A DNA stretch of 10,747 bases from a bacterium UBP3_UBA3054. GTDB lineage: Bacteria; Auribacterota; UBA3054. Shown in pieces: positions 6,968-10,747 of this stretch; within the stretch, counting starts at the first letter, position 1; each line of letters begins with the position of its first letter. A program made the translations under genes and the position numbers. Below the pieces are notes generated by a model. It saw only the letters and a list, made by a program, of their open reading frames with translations. It had not been told where the DNA came from and did no database searches. The DNA lies in contig DFCM01000106.1 in the NCBI GenBank assembly GCA_002366995.1, positions 1 through 10,747 on the forward strand, given 5' to 3'.

Positions 6968-6997
6968 AAGAACTCCCCGGGCGACCGGGGAGTTCTT
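6968..6997 (+). terminator. Strong hairpin terminator after the ATPase gene
   Basis: A perfect 13-bp stem (AAGAACTCCCCGG / CCGGGGAGTTCTT) closed by a GCGA tetraloop of the GNRA type begins 25 bases after the ATPase stop. The following GCTTTAAATTT is only a weak T-run. A-rich sequence on the left side could let it act in both directions, but no gene converges on it here. Confidence 0.85.
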
Positions 6998-7055
6998 GCT
7001 TTAAATTTAGGTCCTTTTGCGCACAACTAGTTGCATCCGATCCGAGGCGAGTCCA

Positions 7056-7084
7056 TTGAATTCAAATCAATTATTTGCTAGAAT
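7056..7084 (+). promoter_or_regulatory. Promoter of the right giant gene (TTGAAT-N17-TAGAAT)
   Basis: TTGAAT (7056-7061), a 17-base spacer ending in TTTGC, then TAGAAT (7079-7084). The same -35 and TTTGC-TA-AAT arrangement precedes the left paralogue. The leader of about 50 bases shares with the left leader the motif CTTTAAC followed by CAA, AA and GAGGTTT before the ATG, so the regulatory region looks duplicated along with the gene. Confidence 0.65.
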
Positions 7085-7131
7085 GAAACATGGTATTTTA
7101 ATTGGAATTGACTTTTCTTTAACTCAACAAC

Positions 7132-7138
7132 AAGAGGT
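7132..7138 (+). promoter_or_regulatory. Ribosome binding site deciding the start of the right giant gene
   Basis: AAGAGGT lies just upstream of the ATG at 7143, with GAGG ending 5 bases before it. In-frame candidates upstream are unlikely: the TTG at 7017 lies before the promoter and the ATG at 7083 overlaps the -10 box. Starting at 7143 also yields a clean signal peptide matching the paralogue. Confidence 0.8.
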
Positions 7139-7142
7139 TTAC

Positions 7143-10100
7143 ATGAAACTCTTTAATTTCCTGCTGGCGGTTCTCGTGGCCGTTGGCGTTATGGCCGTTT
7201 CCGCTCGTGCGGAGGTTCTCTGGTCCGAAGACTTCGAAAGCTACGATGCCGGCACCGAACTGGTCGGCACCGCGGAAGGCTGGAGATTCTTCAGCGAAGA
7301 ATATTCCGGCACGTCCACCATCGTCGAGGACGAAGGCGCGAAAGCTCTGAAACTGGCCAAGAAAGAAGGCCAGGCCGCCGATGCCTACGACATGATCCTG
7401 ACCCCGAAGATCACCATCGGCACGGCTAACAAAGGGCGCGAGCTGACCAAGATCTCCTTCAGGTTCAAACCGGGCTCCAACACGGACCTGTTCGCCCTTT
7501 ACGGCGTCAACGGCACCTCCGCCGTCCGTTTCTTCTATCTTAACTTCAACGGCACCACCAAGGCCTGCGCCTCCAGCCCCGGCGGCCTGAACTTCGACAA
7601 CGTCACCAACGGCTACAACGACGTATTCTTCGTCGTCGACGCTTTCAACAAGAAAGTCGTCGCCGCCTGCGTCAACGGCGTCACCAACGCCTGCAGCATC
7701 TCCTGCGGCACCGACTACGCCGACGAGGTGCTCATCCGCCTCTCCACCCAGTACAACAGCATGCTCGCCTCCGGCGCCGCCTACTACGACGCCATCCAGG
7801 TCGAGACCATCAGCCGCTATGATGAGCCTGGCATCTTCGCCCCGGACATGGATTTCATCAAGCTGGGCGAGACCGAACTGCAGACGGCCATCTTCAACGG
7901 CGGCCCCGACGCTGAGATCAACTACACCATCAGCAGCACCGCCCCTTGGCTGACCATCAACCCGACGAGCGGCACTCTTGTTGACAGCAAGGAAGTTTTC
8001 TTCCAGGCCGATCCCGAGTACGCCCGCGGCTGCTACGAAGCGAACGTCGTCTTTGACGGCGGCTCCTACGGCAGCAAGACTATGAAGCTGATCTGGCAGA
8101 ACGGCTTCATCTATCAGTCCCACTTCGACGATATGGAACTGGGCGACATCCTTTCCCAGGATTCCCGCTGGCAGTCCATCTACGGCCGCGGTGCCGAAAC
8201 TGAGCAGTACAACATCGTGGAAGGCGGCGCCGGCGAAAACCAGAAGTGCCTGAAGATCGATCAAAGCGGCGACTACGGCGGAACCCACACCACCTTCGAC
8301 TTCACGGCCGGCTTGGGCGCCAGGTACAACCTGAAGATCTCCTACGACATCAAGAATGACAGCAGCTACTCCACTTCCTACACCGGCAGCAACGACGGCG
8401 CGGGCGGCGAATTCACCTTCACCGACAGGGACGGCGCCATGCACTTCCACTCCAACGGCGCCAACTTCGACTTCCCCGTCGATTTCCCTGACTACGAGGG
8501 CAAGTGGGTCCATGTCAGCTACACCATGAACACCCTGGCCAACAACTACCAGCTCCTGGAAATGCAGCTTGGCGACGAAGTCGTGGTGACAAACCTCGCC
8601 GTTCCCAGCAGGGAAGACGGCACCTATCCGAGACTGCGCCTCTTCTGCTGGGGCGGCCAGAGCATGTACGTCGATAACGTCAGCTGCGAAGCCGTTCCCC
8701 GCGAGATCGGCGGTCCTGAACTGGAAGTGACGGGCGGCGGCGTTGTCTACGCCACCGGCACCAACTCCGTCCAGATGTCCATCTTCAACCTCGGCGACGG
8801 CGACCTCTCCTTCGAAGCGACTGTGGAAGAAGGCTCCGGCTGGCTCTCGATCAGGGAAGCTGAAGGCGCCGAAGCTTACTCCGGCACCATCACCGACGTC
8901 GGTTCCGTCACCGTGAACCTGGACGTCGACAGGGAAGCCCTCGGTTTGGAATACGGCAGGGCCAAAGTGAAAGTTGTGGGCAGCGACGGCAGCACCAAGT
9001 ACGCCAGAGTCACCGCCCAGGGCGCCACTGAAGACGGCTTTGTCTTCTACGCCAGCGACTTCGAATCCACCGACCTCGGCACCATCAACATTGTCGATCC
9101 GGCCTGGCTCAACCCCAACGCCAAAGTCATCATCGATGACGACAACCGCTGCATGAGCGTCCAGGGCGCCGGTCAGCTCCACTGCAAAGTGAACATCCCC
9201 GACGGCCTCTACGACGACTTCAACTTCCGCACCAGCTGCCGCGTCAAATGCGTAGGCTCCGCCTTCCCGCAGCTGACCTTCGGCACCGAGCTCGGCAAGC
9301 GTCAGGGCGAATACACTCTGAACTGCAACCCCGATGACGGAGCGGTCTTCAGCCCCAGGGATATAGAAGATCCCGACTGCATCACCAACAGGGCTCCGAT
9401 GAACACCTGGTTCGACCTCTCCTACACCTACAACGCCGACCCGCTCAACCGTAAGCTGCTCGCTGTCACCTTCGACGGCTGCGAATACGAGTTTGACGAT
9501 ATGTGGATCAACACCGTTTCCGGCGACTACGGCTACTTCAACGAGTTCCGCTTCTACATCTGGAGCGACAACGATCCTTACCTGATCGACGACTTCCGCA
9601 TCGAAGCCATCAGGAAGCCCAACGAGGATCCCAAGATGAGCGTCGCCGTTCCCGACAACCCCATCTCCTACTCTGAAGACGCCGCCAAGATCCTGGTCCG
9701 CAACGACGGCGGCAACAGCTTCAAGTTCTTCGCAGAAGTCGTGGAAGGCGCCGAATATATCAGCGTTCCCTCCGCCACCAACGAGGTGAAGGGCACCTTC
9801 ACCCTGAACGTGACGATCGACCGCTCCAAGATGGACTTCGGCTTCTATCGCCCGGTCATCCGCATCACAAGCGACATCGCCGGCCAGGCTCCCATCGACG
9901 TTAATCTGGCCATCCAGAGCGGCAGCCCTGAGAAAGGATACGTCATCTATCAGTCCGACTTCGCGAGCCTCGCCCCCACCGTGGTCACCGAACAAGAGAT
10001 CATCGGCGAACTCAGTGAACAGGATACCTGCTGGGATAAGTGCACCGCGCACAACTGCGCCATCGTCGTGGAAGACCCGGCCGGCAGCGAAAAGAACGTT

Positions 10101-10745
10101 GTCAGCCTTATCAACTGCAACGACTGGTCCTCCTACACCGGCTATCAGCTGGGCCTGAACATCCCGGCCGAGGCCGCCGAGAACTTCGACGTCATCTACG
10201 CCATGGATATGTACATCCCTGACACCTACGTCGATCGCGAAGGCGATGATCACCCCAACGCGAACTTCTTCGTCTCCCAGAAGGACGACAACCGTCAGTG
10301 CGAAGCTCAGTTCTTCCTCAACACCGAGAAGACCGACTCGCCCGTCGAGCTCCGTCTGGAAGACATCACCAGCAGGGACGAATGGTACGAAAGGACCTCC
10401 GCGGAGAACATCCCCGTGCTGCCCAACACCTGGTTCCCGTTCTATATGCGCTTCAGCACGCATGTCGTCGACTTCGACCACAAGACGCTCTACGCCGTCA
10501 ACTTCGGCGAGAACGAATACCAGATGGAAGGCGACGATTCCACCCTGACCTATCCGGGCGGCGTTAGTGAGGCGGTCTTCAACAATGAAGCTATCAACAG
10601 ATTGAAATTCTGGAGCTATTGTGACGACGCCGAGATCTGCATTGACAACGTCAGGATCCTCCTGGTGCCCAAGGGACTGCCTGAACCGGCCCTCTTCGGC
10701 ATCCTGGCCCTCGTTGCCCTGGCCTTCGCCAGAAAGCAGAGATAA
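7143..10745 (+). CDS. Giant secreted modular protein with PEP-CTERM sorting signal (LamG-like and BACON-like repeats)
   Basis: This complete 1200-residue exported protein starts with a signal peptide (1-23, MKLFNFLLAV core, ARA before EVLW). Four beta-sandwich units of about 200 residues follow, at roughly 24-226, 323-520, 633-828 and 932-1176. Their last strands are alike (YVDNVSCEA at 509-517, LIDDFRIEA at 814-822, CIDNVRI at 1166-1172), a pattern seen in LamG/concanavalin-like folds. They alternate with three Ig/BACON-like units at about 227-322, 523-632 and 829-931; WLTINPTSG (269-277) and GWLSI (566-570) mark the conserved strand. P-E-P at 1180-1182, a hydrophobic segment and RKQR form the C-terminal exosortase signal. 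The protein should cross the inner membrane by Sec and then be cleaved and sorted to the surface. Its ligand is unknown; both fold types often occur in carbohydrate-binding proteins. No catalytic domain is recognisable. No terminator is visible in the two bases left after the stop. Confidence 0.95.
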   Translation: MKLFNFLLAVLVAVGVMAVSARAEVLWSEDFESYDAGTELVGTAEGWRFFSEEYSGTSTIVEDEGAKALKLAKKEGQAADAYDMILTPKITIGTANKGRELTKISFRFKPGSNTDLFALYGVNGTSAVRFFYLNFNGTTKACASSPGGLNFDNVTNGYNDVFFVVDAFNKKVVAACVNGVTNACSISCGTDYADEVLIRLSTQYNSMLASGAAYYDAIQVETISRYDEPGIFAPDMDFIKLGETELQTAIFNGGPDAEINYTISSTAPWLTINPTSGTLVDSKEVFFQADPEYARGCYEANVVFDGGSYGSKTMKLIWQNGFIYQSHFDDMELGDILSQDSRWQSIYGRGAETEQYNIVEGGAGENQKCLKIDQSGDYGGTHTTFDFTAGLGARYNLKISYDIKNDSSYSTSYTGSNDGAGGEFTFTDRDGAMHFHSNGANFDFPVDFPDYEGKWVHVSYTMNTLANNYQLLEMQLGDEVVVTNLAVPSREDGTYPRLRLFCWGGQSMYVDNVSCEAVPREIGGPELEVTGGGVVYATGTNSVQMSIFNLGDGDLSFEATVEEGSGWLSIREAEGAEAYSGTITDVGSVTVNLDVDREALGLEYGRAKVKVVGSDGSTKYARVTAQGATEDGFVFYASDFESTDLGTINIVDPAWLNPNAKVIIDDDNRCMSVQGAGQLHCKVNIPDGLYDDFNFRTSCRVKCVGSAFPQLTFGTELGKRQGEYTLNCNPDDGAVFSPRDIEDPDCITNRAPMNTWFDLSYTYNADPLNRKLLAVTFDGCEYEFDDMWINTVSGDYGYFNEFRFYIWSDNDPYLIDDFRIEAIRKPNEDPKMSVAVPDNPISYSEDAAKILVRNDGGNSFKFFAEVVEGAEYISVPSATNEVKGTFTLNVTIDRSKMDFGFYRPVIRITSDIAGQAPIDVNLAIQSGSPEKGYVIYQSDFASLAPTVVTEQEIIGELSEQDTCWDKCTAHNCAIVVEDPAGSEKNVVSLINCNDWSSYTGYQLGLNIPAEAAENFDVIYAMDMYIPDTYVDREGDDHPNANFFVSQKDDNRQCEAQFFLNTEKTDSPVELRLEDITSRDEWYERTSAENIPVLPNTWFPFYMRFSTHVVDFDHKTLYAVNFGENEYQMEGDDSTLTYPGGVSEAVFNNEAINRLKFWSYCDDAEICIDNVRILLVPKGLPEPALFGILALVALAFARKQR
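10677..10742 (+). other. PEP-CTERM protein-sorting signal
   Basis: These last 22 codons encode LPEPALFG, a hydrophobic stretch of about 12-14 residues and the basic tail RKQR. This is the three-part layout of PEP-CTERM signals recognised by exosortases (EpsH/XrtA-type). The exosortase itself is not in the window. Confidence 0.9.
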
Positions 10746-10747
10746 GC

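Noticed and set aside
7024..7033. CAACTAGTTG palindrome upstream of the right giant gene
   Set aside because: It is short, with no second copy found and no counterpart before the left paralogue, so it is not supported as an operator.
7017..7142. Upstream extension of the right giant gene to a TTG at 7017 or an ATG at 7083
   Set aside because: It would run through the promoter and bury the signal peptide 20 to 42 residues inside; the ATG at 7143 has a good ribosome binding site and matches the paralogue.
7119..10481. 1120-codon open frame on the minus strand
   Set aside because: It is in-register antisense of the PEP-CTERM protein, with the same low-complexity composition and no ribosome binding site or domain.

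Overview
The window looks like chromosomal DNA from a Gram-negative bacterium, most plausibly of the Planctomycetes-Verrucomicrobia-Lentisphaerae group (Lentisphaerota or Kiritimatiellota). The main clue is a very large secreted protein ending in a PEP-CTERM sorting signal: a Pro-Glu-Pro motif, a short hydrophobic helix and a basic tail. The particular form of that tail resembles Lentisphaerae proteins as I remember them. The phylum call is inference; there is no rRNA or other marker here.

Layout, left to right. (1) Positions 1-3119, minus strand: the first 1039 codons of a giant exported modular protein whose end lies off the left edge. (2) Positions 3221-5396, minus strand: a compact SOS mutagenesis operon, lexA - Y-family DNA polymerase - yolD-like, with 3 bp between the first two genes and a 26-bp overlap between the last two. 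A perfect 16-bp LexA-type palindrome lies between the lexA promoter and its ribosome binding site. (3) Positions 5397-5625: an AT-rich divergent intergenic region with a promoter for each direction and a 32-bp-period repeat. (4) Positions 5626-6942, plus strand: an AT-richer gene for an AAA ATPase with a C-terminal DUF4143-type domain, closed by a strong hairpin. (5) Positions 7143-10745, plus strand: a complete 1200-residue paralogue of the protein in (1), ending in the PEP-CTERM signal.

The two giant proteins share signal peptide, domain order, promoter sequence and leader motif. They point outward and bracket the SOS operon and the ATPase gene. Both are built from alternating ~200-residue beta-sandwich (LamG or concanavalin-like) units and ~100-residue BACON/Ig-like units. 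The left one carries one more ~295-residue unit pair than the right one at the point where they can be compared.

How the genes fit together: the SOS operon is a self-contained, LexA-autoregulated lesion-bypass module. The giant proteins are probably anchored or sorted to the cell surface by an exosortase encoded elsewhere. The ATPase gene stands alone between them and has the composition of a later arrival. A functional link between the error-prone polymerase and the repeat-rich surface genes is speculation and is marked as such.
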